Source: Hymenobacter sedentarius (GTDB lineage Bacteria > Bacteroidota > Bacteroidia > Cytophagales > Hymenobacteraceae). Taken from it: a DNA stretch of 64,000 nt. Of the stretch, positions 16,758 to 25,909 are shown piece by piece. The position numbers were made by a program, and so were the translations under genes. The notes under the pieces are model-generated. The model did no database searches and had not been told where the DNA came from. It saw nothing but the letters and a program-made list of their open reading frames with translations. The stretch lies in contig NZ_CP013909.1 in the NCBI RefSeq assembly GCF_001507645.1, positions 1,302,001-1,366,000 on the forward strand. Reading direction: 5' to 3'. Position 1 is the stretch's first letter. The number at the start of each line of letters is the position of its first letter.

Positions 16758-19700
16758 ATGAAAAAGTCAGTACCCAAGTTAAATGGGTTAGCAGTACCAG
16801 CCTTGCTCGGAGGCTTGCTACTGCTGCCTGTGGTTGGCCAGGCAACTTCCCTGGCACCCGAAAGCCGGTCGGCCGCCTTGCTGCATGCCGACGATGCCCC
16901 CGTTACCGGGCGGATTACCGATGAGAGCGGCGCGGGCATTCCCGGCGTTACGGTGCTGGTGAAAGGCACCAGTACGGCCACGCAAACCGACGCCGACGGC
17001 CGCTACAGCATTGTGGCGCCCGCCGGGGCCACGTTGGTGTTCTCTTTCGTGGGCTATGCCTCACAAGAAGTGGCCGTGGGCGGCCGCACCAGCATCGACG
17101 CAAAACTAGCGGTAGACGCCCAGGGCTTGTCGGAAGTAGTGGTAGTGGGGTACCTGACCCAGAACCGCCAAAATGTGAGCAGCGCCGTGAGCAGCCTCGA
17201 CGTGAAAGAAGCCACCAAGGCGCCCGTGCCCACCGTTACGCAAGCCCTGCAGGGCCGTTTGCCCGGCGTGCAGGTGCAGGGCTCGGGCGGACCGGGGGCT
17301 GCCCCAGTGGTCACCATTCGGGGAATTGGCACGCTGGGCGCGGCCGGCAGTTCGCCGCTGTACGTGATTGACGGGCTATGGACGTTCAACATCCGGGATT
17401 TGAACACCAACGATATTGAGTCGCTCACGGTGCTGAAGGACGCTTCCTCCACCGCGGTGTACGGCTCGAGCGGCGCCAACGGGGTGATACTTATTACCAC
17501 GAAGAAAGGCAAGGCGGGCCGCCCTTCGGTTAGCTTCAACGGCTACCGCGGCTTCGACCAGGTGTACAAGCGCTACAACCTGACCAACGCCAGCCAGTGG
17601 GCCGACCGCGCGGTGATTGCCTACAGCAACGCCGGGCTCAACCCCTTGAACAACGGCCAGAACGGCCTCGCCGGGGCCGTAAAAGGACCGGGCGGCGCCT
17701 TTAACCCCAACATTGACACCGACTGGCAGAAAGAGTTCTTCCAGACGGGCACGCTTGAGGACTACAACGTGGCGTTTTCGGGCGGCAACGTTGGCGAAAA
17801 GAGCGCCAGCAACTTCCTGATTTCCGGCGAGTACTTTCACCAGGAGGGCATTGTGAAGGGCCCGGACTTTCAGCGCTTTAGCCTACGCCTCAACTCGGGC
17901 CTGACCCGCGGCCGGTTCAAGTTTCAGCAAAACGCGCAGCTCACCCACCTCGACGTGACGCTGCTCAACGGCGGCCCGTTCATCGATGTGCTGACCATCA
18001 TCCCGACCATTCCGGTGCACGACCCGGCCAATGAGGGCGGTTTTGGTACCGGCTCGCCGATACTCAACACCTTTGCCACCAACCCCATTGGGGCACAGGA
18101 GCTGCTGCGGCGCACCCAGGCCGATAACCGGCTGGCGGGCAACGCCAGCCTGGACGTGTCTATCTTCGACTTCCTGAGCTACCGGCTCAACGCGGCCATC
18201 GACGGGCACATGTACAGCAACGCCGATGCGCAAAAGTCGGGCATCCTGCGCCAGAACACCCGCATCAACACGTCGTCGCTGAACGAGTTCCTGGGCTACG
18301 ACGTGTTCCTGCTGGCCGAAAACACGCTGAATTTCACCAAGAACTTCGGCGACCACCACGTAAACGTGCTGGGCGGCTACTCGGAGCAGCGCTACCGGCA
18401 GCACAACGTGCAGGCCGGCACGCAGGGCTTCACCAGCCTGCCCCAGTACTACTTTGAGCTGGATGCCGGCTCAACGAAGGGCGTAATCGGCGGCTCTACC
18501 ACCGAGAATGCCAAACGCTCCTTCTTCAGCCAGGCTACCTACGACTACAAAAACCGCTACCTGATTTCGGGCAGCTTCCGCCGCGACGGCTCTTCTAAAT
18601 TTGCGCCGCAAAACCGGTGGGCGAACTTCGGGGCCGCCTCGTTGGGCTGGCGCATCAGCGAAGAAGACTTCTTCAAGTCGGCCCTGCCTCAGGTCAACAA
18701 CCTGAAGCTGCGCGTGAGCTACGGCGGCAATGGCAACGACGGCCTGGCCGGTCGCTACGGCGGCAACTACCTCACCACGCCCATCATCGGCCAGAACGTG
18801 AACTACGTGATTGGCACGGGCCAAACCATTGTGAACGGCTCAACGCAGCTGGCCCTGAGCAGCCCCGACCTGCAGTGGGAGGAGCGGTTTACCAAAAATG
18901 GCGGCCTGGACCTGAGTGTCCTTGACAACCGCCTCACCTTGTCGGCCGACTACTACATCGCCGAGACCCGCAAGGCCCTGGCGCCAGTGCAGGTGCCCAC
19001 GTACCTGGGCCACTTTGGCGACGTGCTGTACCAGAACGCCGGCAACATCGAAAACCGGGGCTTCGAACTGGCGTTGGGCTACCACGCCGGCAAGAAGGAC
19101 TTTACCTACGGCGCCGACTTCACGCTGACCACCATCAAAAACAAGATTACGGCGCTGCCCGTGAAGGGGCAGGCCTTTGAAGGCGGCGAGGGCGTGACCC
19201 GTTCGGAGCTGGGCACTGGCCTGGGCGAGTTTTACCTGATTCCCTTCGCCGGCATTTTCCAGTCGAAAGAGGAAGTACTGGCCTACAAGAACGCGGCGGG
19301 CACCGTTATCCAGCCCTACGCTTCGGCGGGCGACGTGCGCTACACCGACGTGAACGGCGACGGCAAGATTGACAACGCCGACCGGGTGTACTCGGGCAGC
19401 GCCATTCCGAAGCTGCAGCTGGGCCTGAACCTGAACGCCGCTTACAAGGGCTTCGACTTGTCGCTGTTTCTGCAGTCGGCCACCGGCAATAAGATTTACA
19501 ACACGGCGCGCGTGGCGTTGGAGAGCTACAACGGCCCCAACAACTACAACGCCGACGTAACCCCCTGGTCGCCGAGCAACCCCTCGACCACCACGCCTCG
19601 CCTGCTGCAGGGCGGCGGCGCCACGCCCGACCTAATTGCCGCGGCCGCTTCCAATGCCCGGTTCAACTCGACGCGGTGGCTGGAAGATGGCAGCTACCTG

Positions 19701-19931
19701 CGCCTGAAAAACGTGCAGCTCGGCTACACCTTCCCCCAGACCATGACGAGCTTCATGCCCAGCCTGGGCAGTGTGCGGGTGTACGTGACGGGCCGCAACG
19801 TGGTGACCTTCACGAAGTACACGGGCTTCGACCCGGAAATTACGGGCACGGGCTTCTACAGCCGTGGTGTCGATAACAGCGCTTACCCCAATGTGCGCAG
19901 CTTCATCGGGGGCCTGCAAGTCAACTTCTAA
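16758..19931 (+). CDS. SusC/RagA-type TonB-linked outer-membrane oligosaccharide importer
   Basis: The 1057-residue product starts at ATG 16758 (an upstream in-frame codon at 16725 lies within the operator). It has a signal peptide, a carboxypeptidase-like domain (VTGRITDESGAGIPGVTVLV, about 47-130), a TonB-box-like segment (EVVVVGYLTQNRQNV), a plug with TQALQGRLPGVQVQ and ITTKKGKAG, and a large beta-barrel ending in the usual aromatic-rich FIGGLQVNF. With the SusD protein 39 bases downstream it forms the SusCD pair that imports oligosaccharides. The surrounding glycoside hydrolases suggest arabinose-containing oligosaccharides. Transcription is likely repressed by the LacI-type regulator at 44438 through site A. 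Confidence 0.96.
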   Translation: MKKSVPKLNGLAVPALLGGLLLLPVVGQATSLAPESRSAALLHADDAPVTGRITDESGAGIPGVTVLVKGTSTATQTDADGRYSIVAPAGATLVFSFVGYASQEVAVGGRTSIDAKLAVDAQGLSEVVVVGYLTQNRQNVSSAVSSLDVKEATKAPVPTVTQALQGRLPGVQVQGSGGPGAAPVVTIRGIGTLGAAGSSPLYVIDGLWTFNIRDLNTNDIESLTVLKDASSTAVYGSSGANGVILITTKKGKAGRPSVSFNGYRGFDQVYKRYNLTNASQWADRAVIAYSNAGLNPLNNGQNGLAGAVKGPGGAFNPNIDTDWQKEFFQTGTLEDYNVAFSGGNVGEKSASNFLISGEYFHQEGIVKGPDFQRFSLRLNSGLTRGRFKFQQNAQLTHLDVTLLNGGPFIDVLTIIPTIPVHDPANEGGFGTGSPILNTFATNPIGAQELLRRTQADNRLAGNASLDVSIFDFLSYRLNAAIDGHMYSNADAQKSGILRQNTRINTSSLNEFLGYDVFLLAENTLNFTKNFGDHHVNVLGGYSEQRYRQHNVQAGTQGFTSLPQYYFELDAGSTKGVIGGSTTENAKRSFFSQATYDYKNRYLISGSFRRDGSSKFAPQNRWANFGAASLGWRISEEDFFKSALPQVNNLKLRVSYGGNGNDGLAGRYGGNYLTTPIIGQNVNYVIGTGQTIVNGSTQLALSSPDLQWEERFTKNGGLDLSVLDNRLTLSADYYIAETRKALAPVQVPTYLGHFGDVLYQNAGNIENRGFELALGYHAGKKDFTYGADFTLTTIKNKITALPVKGQAFEGGEGVTRSELGTGLGEFYLIPFAGIFQSKEEVLAYKNAAGTVIQPYASAGDVRYTDVNGDGKIDNADRVYSGSAIPKLQLGLNLNAAYKGFDLSLFLQSATGNKIYNTARVALESYNGPNNYNADVTPWSPSNPSTTTPRLLQGGGATPDLIAAAASNARFNSTRWLEDGSYLRLKNVQLGYTFPQTMTSFMPSLGSVRVYVTGRNVVTFTKYTGFDPEITGTGFYSRGVDNSAYPNVRSFIGGLQVNF

Positions 19932-19970
19932 GCACCTGGTGCTTAGCCCATTCTTATTCATCGCCTCCCC

Positions 19971-21503
19971 ATGAAATTCCCTAAAATTCCCGCTTTGTTG
20001 CTAGCCGGCAGCTTGTTGCTGACCACGGGCTGCGAAAAAGATTTGCTGGACAAAACCAACCCCAACGCGCCCTCCACGGCTCAATTCTGGAAAACCCAGG
20101 ACGACGCCGTGAAAGGGGTGTACGCCTGCTACTCCGGCCTGCAGCAGTTTGCCTGCTACTACCGCAGCTGGCACTTCATGGTGCACCGCTCCGACGAGTC
20201 CTACAGCCAGAGCCCCTTCGTGGAGCTGGCCAACTTCACGCGCTTTGTGACGCCGGACAACAACTTCTTCATCTCGTCTTTCGCCTGGAACGACTACTAT
20301 CGGACCATTTTCCGGACCAACCAGGTGGTAACACACGTGCCCGAGATTTCGATGGACGGCACCCTGAAAAAGCGCCTGATAGCCGAAGCCAAGTTCGTGC
20401 GGGCCCTGTCGTACTTCGACCTGGTGTACCTGTTCGGCAACGTGCCGCTGATAGTGGAGGAGCCCATCGTGACCACCCGCGTGAAGCAGGCCACGCCGGC
20501 CGAGACCGAAGCGCAAATCATCGCGGACCTGCAGTCGGCCATCCCCGACCTGCCGTTGTCGTACCCCGACGCCGAGAAGGGCCGCGCCACCAAAGGGTCA
20601 GCCCAGGCCTTGCTGGCCAAGGTGTACATGCAGCAGCGCAAGTGGGCCGAGGCCTCTGCGCTCTTCACCAGCATTATCGACTCGAAGCAGTACTCGTTGG
20701 TGAACAACTACCTCGACAACTTCACCGATGCCAACGAGAACAACCAGGAATCGGTGTTTGAGGTGCAGTTTACCGGCGCGGTGCTGGAAGTAGGCCAGGG
20801 GCAGGACAACGCGTCGTCGTCGGAAAGCCACGACCGTCCCAACTTTTTCGGCCCTCCCGGCCCCACGTTTGCCGACGTGCAGCCCCGCCGCTGGCTGCTG
20901 GACGAGTACAAGGACTCGACCGTGAACTTTGCGCCCAACAGCACCAAAAAGCACCTGATTGACCCGCGCCGCGACATCAGCATAATCCACGCCGGCAACC
21001 CCGACAAGTTCTACGGCAAAACCTTTGCCCAGTGGAACTGGAACCCCAACCAGCAGTACTGGCGCAAGTACCTCAATGACCGGACCCGCACCAACGAGAA
21101 CTTCACTTCCGGCATCAACCACCGCGTGATTCGCTACGCCGACGTGCTCCTGATGCAGGCCGAAGCCCTGACGGAACTCAACCAGATGAGCGCCGCCGTG
21201 CCGCTCATCAATCAGGTACGCCAGCGCCCTTCCGTGAACCTGGCGCCCCTAACGGGCACCTACACGCAGAACGCGCTACGCCTGCTCATCCGCAGCGAGC
21301 GGGCCAAGGAACTGGCCGGCGAAGGCACGCGCTGGTTCGACATTCTGCGCTGGGGCCTGATGGACAACCAAGCCGGCATCGACGAGCTGAAAACCCGCGA
21401 CTCCGACTTTGCTAACTTCCGCCTGGGCATCTCGAAGCTGCTGCCCATTCCCCAGCGCGATATCGACATCGACCCGGGCATCAAGCAAAACCCGGGGTAT
21501 TAA
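19971..21503 (+). CDS. SusD/RagB-type surface glycan-binding lipoprotein
   Basis: The 510-residue lipoprotein has a lipobox LLTTGC (Cys at about 21) and typical SusD features: an early NPNAPSTAQFWKTQDDAVKG, tetratricopeptide-like helices with AEAKFVRALSYFDLVYLFG and AQALLAKVYMQQRKW, and the C-terminal RSERAKELAGEGTRWFDILR followed by KLLPIPQRDIDIDPGIKQNP. It covers the SusC barrel and binds the glycan before import. It is translated from the same transcript as susC (39-base gap). Substrate specificity cannot be read directly; the locus points to arabinan or arabinogalactan fragments. Confidence 0.96.
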   Translation: MKFPKIPALLLAGSLLLTTGCEKDLLDKTNPNAPSTAQFWKTQDDAVKGVYACYSGLQQFACYYRSWHFMVHRSDESYSQSPFVELANFTRFVTPDNNFFISSFAWNDYYRTIFRTNQVVTHVPEISMDGTLKKRLIAEAKFVRALSYFDLVYLFGNVPLIVEEPIVTTRVKQATPAETEAQIIADLQSAIPDLPLSYPDAEKGRATKGSAQALLAKVYMQQRKWAEASALFTSIIDSKQYSLVNNYLDNFTDANENNQESVFEVQFTGAVLEVGQGQDNASSSESHDRPNFFGPPGPTFADVQPRRWLLDEYKDSTVNFAPNSTKKHLIDPRRDISIIHAGNPDKFYGKTFAQWNWNPNQQYWRKYLNDRTRTNENFTSGINHRVIRYADVLLMQAEALTELNQMSAAVPLINQVRQRPSVNLAPLTGTYTQNALRLLIRSERAKELAGEGTRWFDILRWGLMDNQAGIDELKTRDSDFANFRLGISKLLPIPQRDIDIDPGIKQNPGY

Positions 21504-21516
21504 GTGAGGTGGTGAG

Positions 21517-21550
21517 AAGGCCGTCCTGGGCTGCAACCCGGGGCGGCTTT
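21517..21550 (+). terminator. Imperfect hairpin after susD, possible partial terminator
   Basis: A 14-bp stem with three G-U pairs (21517-21530 with 21537-21550) has a six-base loop but only a weak T run. It could lower expression of the downstream GH43 genes relative to susCD, or protect the susCD 3' end. Confidence 0.5.
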
Positions 21551-21611
21551 ATCGCTCTTGAGCCCAATTAAGTAATTCCTTCCGCTACCCGGTGCCTGTC
21601 CCGCTTTTTAC

Positions 21612-22694
21612 ATGAGTCTATCCCTCTTTGTTCTCTTGCGCCGGCACCTGCCGCTACTGTTCCTGCTGGGCGTGCTCAGCTGCAAAAGCGGCGGTGAGGC
21701 GGCGGTGGCGCCGGCCCCGCCGGTCGCGCCGCCCACGAGCACGGCCACCTTCACCAACCCACTGCTGGCCTCCGGGCCCGACCCGTGGGTGTACCAGAAG
21801 GACGGCTATTACTACTACATGCACACCACGAACACCAACCTGCGCATCTGGAAAACCGCGAACATGTCGGACCTGTCGCAAACCTCCAGCGTGGTGGCCT
21901 GGACGCCGCCGGTGTCCGGCCCGGCCTCGGGCAACCTCTGGGCGCCGGAGCTGTATTTTCTGGATGGCAAGTGGTACATCTACTACTCGGCCGGCCCCGA
22001 GGGCACCAACCTGGGCCAGCAGCGCACCTGGGTGCTGGAAAACACCGCCGCCGACCCCACCACGGGCAGCTGGGTGGATAAAGGCCGCCTGTACAATCCA
22101 ACGGCCGATTATTGGGCCATCGACGGCACGGTGCTGGAGCAAAACGGCAACCGCTACTTCATCTGGTCGGGGCACAACGGCATCGATGGCATTCAGCGCC
22201 TCTACATCTCGCAGATGAGCAATCCCTGGACCCTCACGGGCCCGCGGGTGGAGCTCTCGCACCCGGAGTACAGCTGGGAAAACGTGGGCCCGCCCTTCGT
22301 GAACGAGGGGCCCGAAACCATCAAGCACGGCGGCAAAACCTTCCTCGTGTACTCGGCCAGCTTCTGCGGTACCGACCAGTACGCGCTGGGCCTGCTCACC
22401 GCCAGCACCACCGCCGACCCCATGCTGCCGGCTTCCTGGACAAAATCAGCTCAACCCGTCTTCTCCCAGAGCCCCGCCAACCGGGCCTACGCTACCGGCC
22501 ACAATGCCTTCTTCAAGTCCAAAGACGGGCAGGAAGACTGGATTATCTACCACGCCAATTCGAACCCCAGCGAAGGCTGCGTCGAAAAGCGCAACCCCCG
22601 CATACAGAAGTTCACCTGGAACGCCGACGGCACGCCCAGCTTTGGGGTACCCGTGGCCATCAGCACGCCCATCGCCAAACCCGGCGGGGAGTAG
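21612..22694 (+). CDS. GH43 family lipoprotein, probable alpha-L-arabinofuranosidase
   Basis: The 360-residue lipoprotein (Cys24 in LLGVLSC) is one five-bladed GH43 domain. Candidate catalytic residues are the general base D57 in SGPDPWV, the pKa-modulating Asp in WAIDGTV and the general acid Glu in VNEGPETIKHGG; LWAPELYFLDGKWYIYYSA is a characteristic GH43 blade. GH43 enzymes are inverting and act on arabinofuranose or xylose linkages; the arabinose context favours arabinofuranosidase. Anchoring in the outer membrane would place it next to SusCD. It lies 108 bases after susD and 51 bases before a second GH43 gene, in one likely operon. The exact subfamily was not determined. Confidence 0.9.
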   Translation: MSLSLFVLLRRHLPLLFLLGVLSCKSGGEAAVAPAPPVAPPTSTATFTNPLLASGPDPWVYQKDGYYYYMHTTNTNLRIWKTANMSDLSQTSSVVAWTPPVSGPASGNLWAPELYFLDGKWYIYYSAGPEGTNLGQQRTWVLENTAADPTTGSWVDKGRLYNPTADYWAIDGTVLEQNGNRYFIWSGHNGIDGIQRLYISQMSNPWTLTGPRVELSHPEYSWENVGPPFVNEGPETIKHGGKTFLVYSASFCGTDQYALGLLTASTTADPMLPASWTKSAQPVFSQSPANRAYATGHNAFFKSKDGQEDWIIYHANSNPSEGCVEKRNPRIQKFTWNADGTPSFGVPVAISTPIAKPGGE

Positions 22695-22745
22695 CCCCGG
22701 CCACTTATCCGTCCTTCCTTTTTTACTTAAAAATCCCACCCCCTG

Positions 22746-24491
22746 ATGCCGACTTTACTTCTACTTGCTCCGTCCCGATTTACTGTGCCTCGCTCCGGCG
22801 GGCGGTGGTTGCGGGTGGGAGCGTTGCTGTTGCTGCTCCTGGGCTGGGCCGGACCCCAGGCGCAAGCGCTGCAAGGTCCGATTGGCGCCCACGACCCGTC
22901 CACCATTGTGAAAGACGGCAACAAGTACTGGGTTTTTGCCACCGGCCAGGGCATCTACAGCATGTATTCGACCGACTTGGTCAAATGGACGCCGGGGCCG
23001 CGCACGGTGTTTGTCAATAATGCCTACCCGGGCTGGATTAACACCAAGGTTCCTGGATTTCAGGGTAATTTCTGGGCGCCGGAGTGCGTGTTTATGAACG
23101 GCAAGTTCTACCTGTACTATTCCTGCTCCACGTTTGGCTCCAAAGTATCGGCCATTGGGCTGGCCACCAACGTGACGCTGGACCCCACCAGCCCCAACTA
23201 CAACTGGGTAGACGAGGGCGAGGTAATCTCTACCAACGCCAACAGCACCGTCAATGCCATTGACCCGGCCGTGTTCAAGGACACCAACAACGACGTGTGG
23301 TTCACCTATGGCTCGTTTTTCGGGGGCATCCGCATCACCCAGCTCAACGCGGCCACCGGCAAGCCCCTGGGCGGCACCAGCTACGCCGTGGCCAACGGTG
23401 GGGTTGAGGCAGCCTACCTAAAAAAGCACGATAACTTCTACTACCTCTTCATCAACCGCGGCGCCTGCTGCAACGGCATCAACAGCACCTACCACATTCT
23501 GGTGGGCCGCTCGGCCTCGCCCACCGGCCCGTTTCTGGACCAGAGCGGCACCGACCTCAACAACAACGGCGGCACCGTGCTGCTCAACTCGGCCGGCCGC
23601 TACACGGGGCCCGGCCACACCGGCATTTTCGAGGAAAACGGTACGTCCTATTTCTCGCACCATTACTACGACTCTTACGACAACGGCGCCCCCAAGCTCG
23701 GCCTCGCCAAGCTCACCTGGGACGCGGCGGGCTGGCCCGTGGTGAGCCGCGACTGGCTGGCCCCGGCCACCGGGGCGGGCGCTGCCGGCCGCTACACTAT
23801 TGCCACCTCTTCGGCCGCCAACAGCCTGGTGTGGCAGTCGCAGGGCTGCACCGGCGCGGTCGGCCAGGGCATTACGCAGGACACCCGCACGGGCAGCGCC
23901 TGCCAGCAGTGGGACTTCACGGCGCTGGGCAATGGCGACTACAAAATCACCAGCGCGCTGGGCGGCCTGGCCGCCAGCGTAGCCAGCTGCTCCGATGCCA
24001 ACTTCGCGCTGCTGCAGCTTGGGGCTTACGCCAGTCAGGATTGCCAGCAGTTTCACCTGGACCGGGCCAGCGATGGCAGCCTGGTGTTTGCGACGCTGAA
24101 TAGCAACCGCGTGGTGGAAGTGCCCTACGCCTCCACCGCGGCCGGTGCGCAGCTGGGCATCTTCGACTACAACGGCTGCACCTGCCAGCACTGGTTCCTG
24201 ACGGCGGCCACGAGCGTTACAGCCACTACGCCCGCTACGGCCCTGACGGGCCTGAGCATTTACCCCATCCCGGCGGAGCGGGGCACCTTCACGCTCGACC
24301 TGAGCGCGCGGAAAGCGACGGAAGCCGTGACGGTGGAAGTCCTCGACCTGCAGGGCCGCTCGGTGTATCGGCAAGTAATTGCGCACCCGCAGGCCCGGCA
24401 GGCCGTAGCGCCGGCCTTGTGGCCGGGGCTGTTTCTGGTGCAGGTGCGCCAGGGAACGGCATTGTTTACCCAGAAGCTGACTGTGTTGTAA
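22746..24491 (+). CDS. Secreted GH43 endo-1,5-alpha-L-arabinanase-like enzyme with beta-trefoil and T9SS domain
   Basis: The 581-residue product has a signal peptide (ending GPQAQA), a GH43 domain (about 40-345) with IGAHDPSTIVKDG (base Asp about 52), NFWAPECVFMNGKFYLYYS, NAIDPAVFKD and GGVEAAYLKK (acid Glu about 222), a ricin-type beta-trefoil carbohydrate-binding module (about 350-490, repeated QQWDF, QQFHL and QHWFL), and a T9SS type A sorting domain at the end (IYPIPAERGTFTLDLS). This layout predicts a cell-surface or released arabinan-cutting enzyme that makes the oligosaccharides taken up by SusCD. It is the only enzyme of the locus with a T9SS domain. Confidence 0.92.
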   Translation: MPTLLLLAPSRFTVPRSGGRWLRVGALLLLLLGWAGPQAQALQGPIGAHDPSTIVKDGNKYWVFATGQGIYSMYSTDLVKWTPGPRTVFVNNAYPGWINTKVPGFQGNFWAPECVFMNGKFYLYYSCSTFGSKVSAIGLATNVTLDPTSPNYNWVDEGEVISTNANSTVNAIDPAVFKDTNNDVWFTYGSFFGGIRITQLNAATGKPLGGTSYAVANGGVEAAYLKKHDNFYYLFINRGACCNGINSTYHILVGRSASPTGPFLDQSGTDLNNNGGTVLLNSAGRYTGPGHTGIFEENGTSYFSHHYYDSYDNGAPKLGLAKLTWDAAGWPVVSRDWLAPATGAGAAGRYTIATSSAANSLVWQSQGCTGAVGQGITQDTRTGSACQQWDFTALGNGDYKITSALGGLAASVASCSDANFALLQLGAYASQDCQQFHLDRASDGSLVFATLNSNRVVEVPYASTAAGAQLGIFDYNGCTCQHWFLTAATSVTATTPATALTGLSIYPIPAERGTFTLDLSARKATEAVTVEVLDLQGRSVYRQVIAHPQARQAVAPALWPGLFLVQVRQGTALFTQKLTVL

Positions 24492-24549
24492 CCTTGCTTT
24501 TGCTTTTGCCAAAATCCCACTCAACCCACTGTTCCCCCAGCTCAATTTT

Positions 24550-25752
24550 ATGACCCATTCCTTTCGTGCCGTGCGTTTGGCCGTACCCTTCTCCAGCCTG
24601 CTGTTGCTGGCCGCCTGCGGCTCCAATAAATCCGCCGACCAAACTTCGGCATCGTCGCCCGCCGCTGCCGATTCCACCCAAACGAAATCTACCGCCATGC
24701 CCACCTCCGCATCCTTTGGCAAAACCAACGATGGCACCGAAGTGCAGCTTTTTACCCTCACCAACGCCAGCGGGGCTAAGGCCACCATTACCAATTTTGG
24801 CGGCACGCTCACCAGCCTCATCGTGCCCGACAAAAACGGCAAGATGGGCGACGTCATCCTCGGCTTCGACAACGTGAGCGGCTACCAGAGCCCCGAGTTC
24901 CTGAAGTCCGGCCCGTACTTCGGCGCTCTGATTGGGCGCTACGGCAACCGCATCAAAGGCGGCAAATTCGCCCTCGACGGCAAGACTTATACTCTGGCTA
25001 CAAACAATGGCCCTAACACCCTGCACGGCGGCAAAGTGGGCTTCGACAAGGTGGTGTGGAAGGCCGAGCCTGGCACCTCGGCCGACGGCCAAACCCTGAA
25101 ATTGAGCTACCTGAGCAAGGACGGCGAAGAAGGCTACCCCGGCAACCTGAACGTGGCAGTGGTGTACACCCTCACCAACGACAACGCCCTCAAAATCGAC
25201 TACACGGCCACAACCGATAAGGCCACGCCCATCAACCTGACCAACCACGCCTACTTCAACCTGAACCACGGCGCCGGCAAGGACATTCTGGGTCACGAAG
25301 TAACCATCCCCGCCGACCGCTACACCGTGGTTGACGCCACCCTGATTCCGACCGGTGAGCTGCGCCCCGTGAAGGGCACGCCCTTCGACTTCACCACGCC
25401 CCACGCCATCGGCGAGCGCATCGCGCAGGTGCCCGGCGGCTATGACCACAACTGGGTGCTGAACAACGCCGCCACGCCGCAACACGCGGCCGCCACGGTG
25501 TATGAGCCCATCACCGGCCGCACGATGGAAGTGACCACCGACGAGCCCGGTATCCAGTTCTACACCGGCAACTTCCTCGACGGTACCCTCAAGGGCAAAG
25601 GCGGCACCGTGTACGGCAAGCACGCCGGCTTCTGCCTCGAAACCCAGCACTTCCCCGACTCGCCCAACCAGCCCAAGTTCCCCAGCACGGTGCTTAAGCC
25701 GGGCGAGACTTTCCACTCCGTGAGCACCTACAAGTTTGGCGTCCGGAAATAG
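24550..25752 (+). CDS. Aldose 1-epimerase (mutarotase), lipoprotein
   Basis: The 400-residue product interconverts alpha and beta anomers of free sugars, here probably arabinose or galactose released by the neighbouring hydrolases. A lipobox LLLLAACG (Cys about 23) and a Ser/Ala linker precede the galactose mutarotase-like beta-sandwich. Expected residues are present: His in NTLHGGKVGFD, His in PINLTNHAYFNL and the catalytic base Glu in GFCLETQHFPDSPNQP. It lies 58 bases after the GH43 gene and ends the first, repeat-free part of the locus. Being a lipoprotein it works in the periplasm or at the surface, unlike cytoplasmic GalM. Confidence 0.94.
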   Translation: MTHSFRAVRLAVPFSSLLLLAACGSNKSADQTSASSPAAADSTQTKSTAMPTSASFGKTNDGTEVQLFTLTNASGAKATITNFGGTLTSLIVPDKNGKMGDVILGFDNVSGYQSPEFLKSGPYFGALIGRYGNRIKGGKFALDGKTYTLATNNGPNTLHGGKVGFDKVVWKAEPGTSADGQTLKLSYLSKDGEEGYPGNLNVAVVYTLTNDNALKIDYTATTDKATPINLTNHAYFNLNHGAGKDILGHEVTIPADRYTVVDATLIPTGELRPVKGTPFDFTTPHAIGERIAQVPGGYDHNWVLNNAATPQHAAATVYEPITGRTMEVTTDEPGIQFYTGNFLDGTLKGKGGTVYGKHAGFCLETQHFPDSPNQPKFPSTVLKPGETFHSVSTYKFGVRK

Positions 25753-25783
25753 GGAAGTAGCAAGCCTATAGAAATATAAGCCC

Positions 25784-25877
25784 GTCATGCCGAGCGTAGC
25801 CGAGGCATCTCGCGTGCAGCAGTAATCAAGCTAGCTCAACGAAGCGGGCGAGATGCTTCGGCTACACTCAGCATGAC
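25784..25877. repeat. Dispersed palindromic repeat
   Basis: Arms of 30 bases (25784-25813 and 25848-25877) pair with three mismatches around a 34-base loop. Core GTCATGCCGAGCGTAGCCGA. It fills the gap between the mutarotase and araB. Confidence 0.92.
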
Positions 25878-25909
25878 AGCCGAAAACTGAAACTTATCTA
25901 TCAATTACT

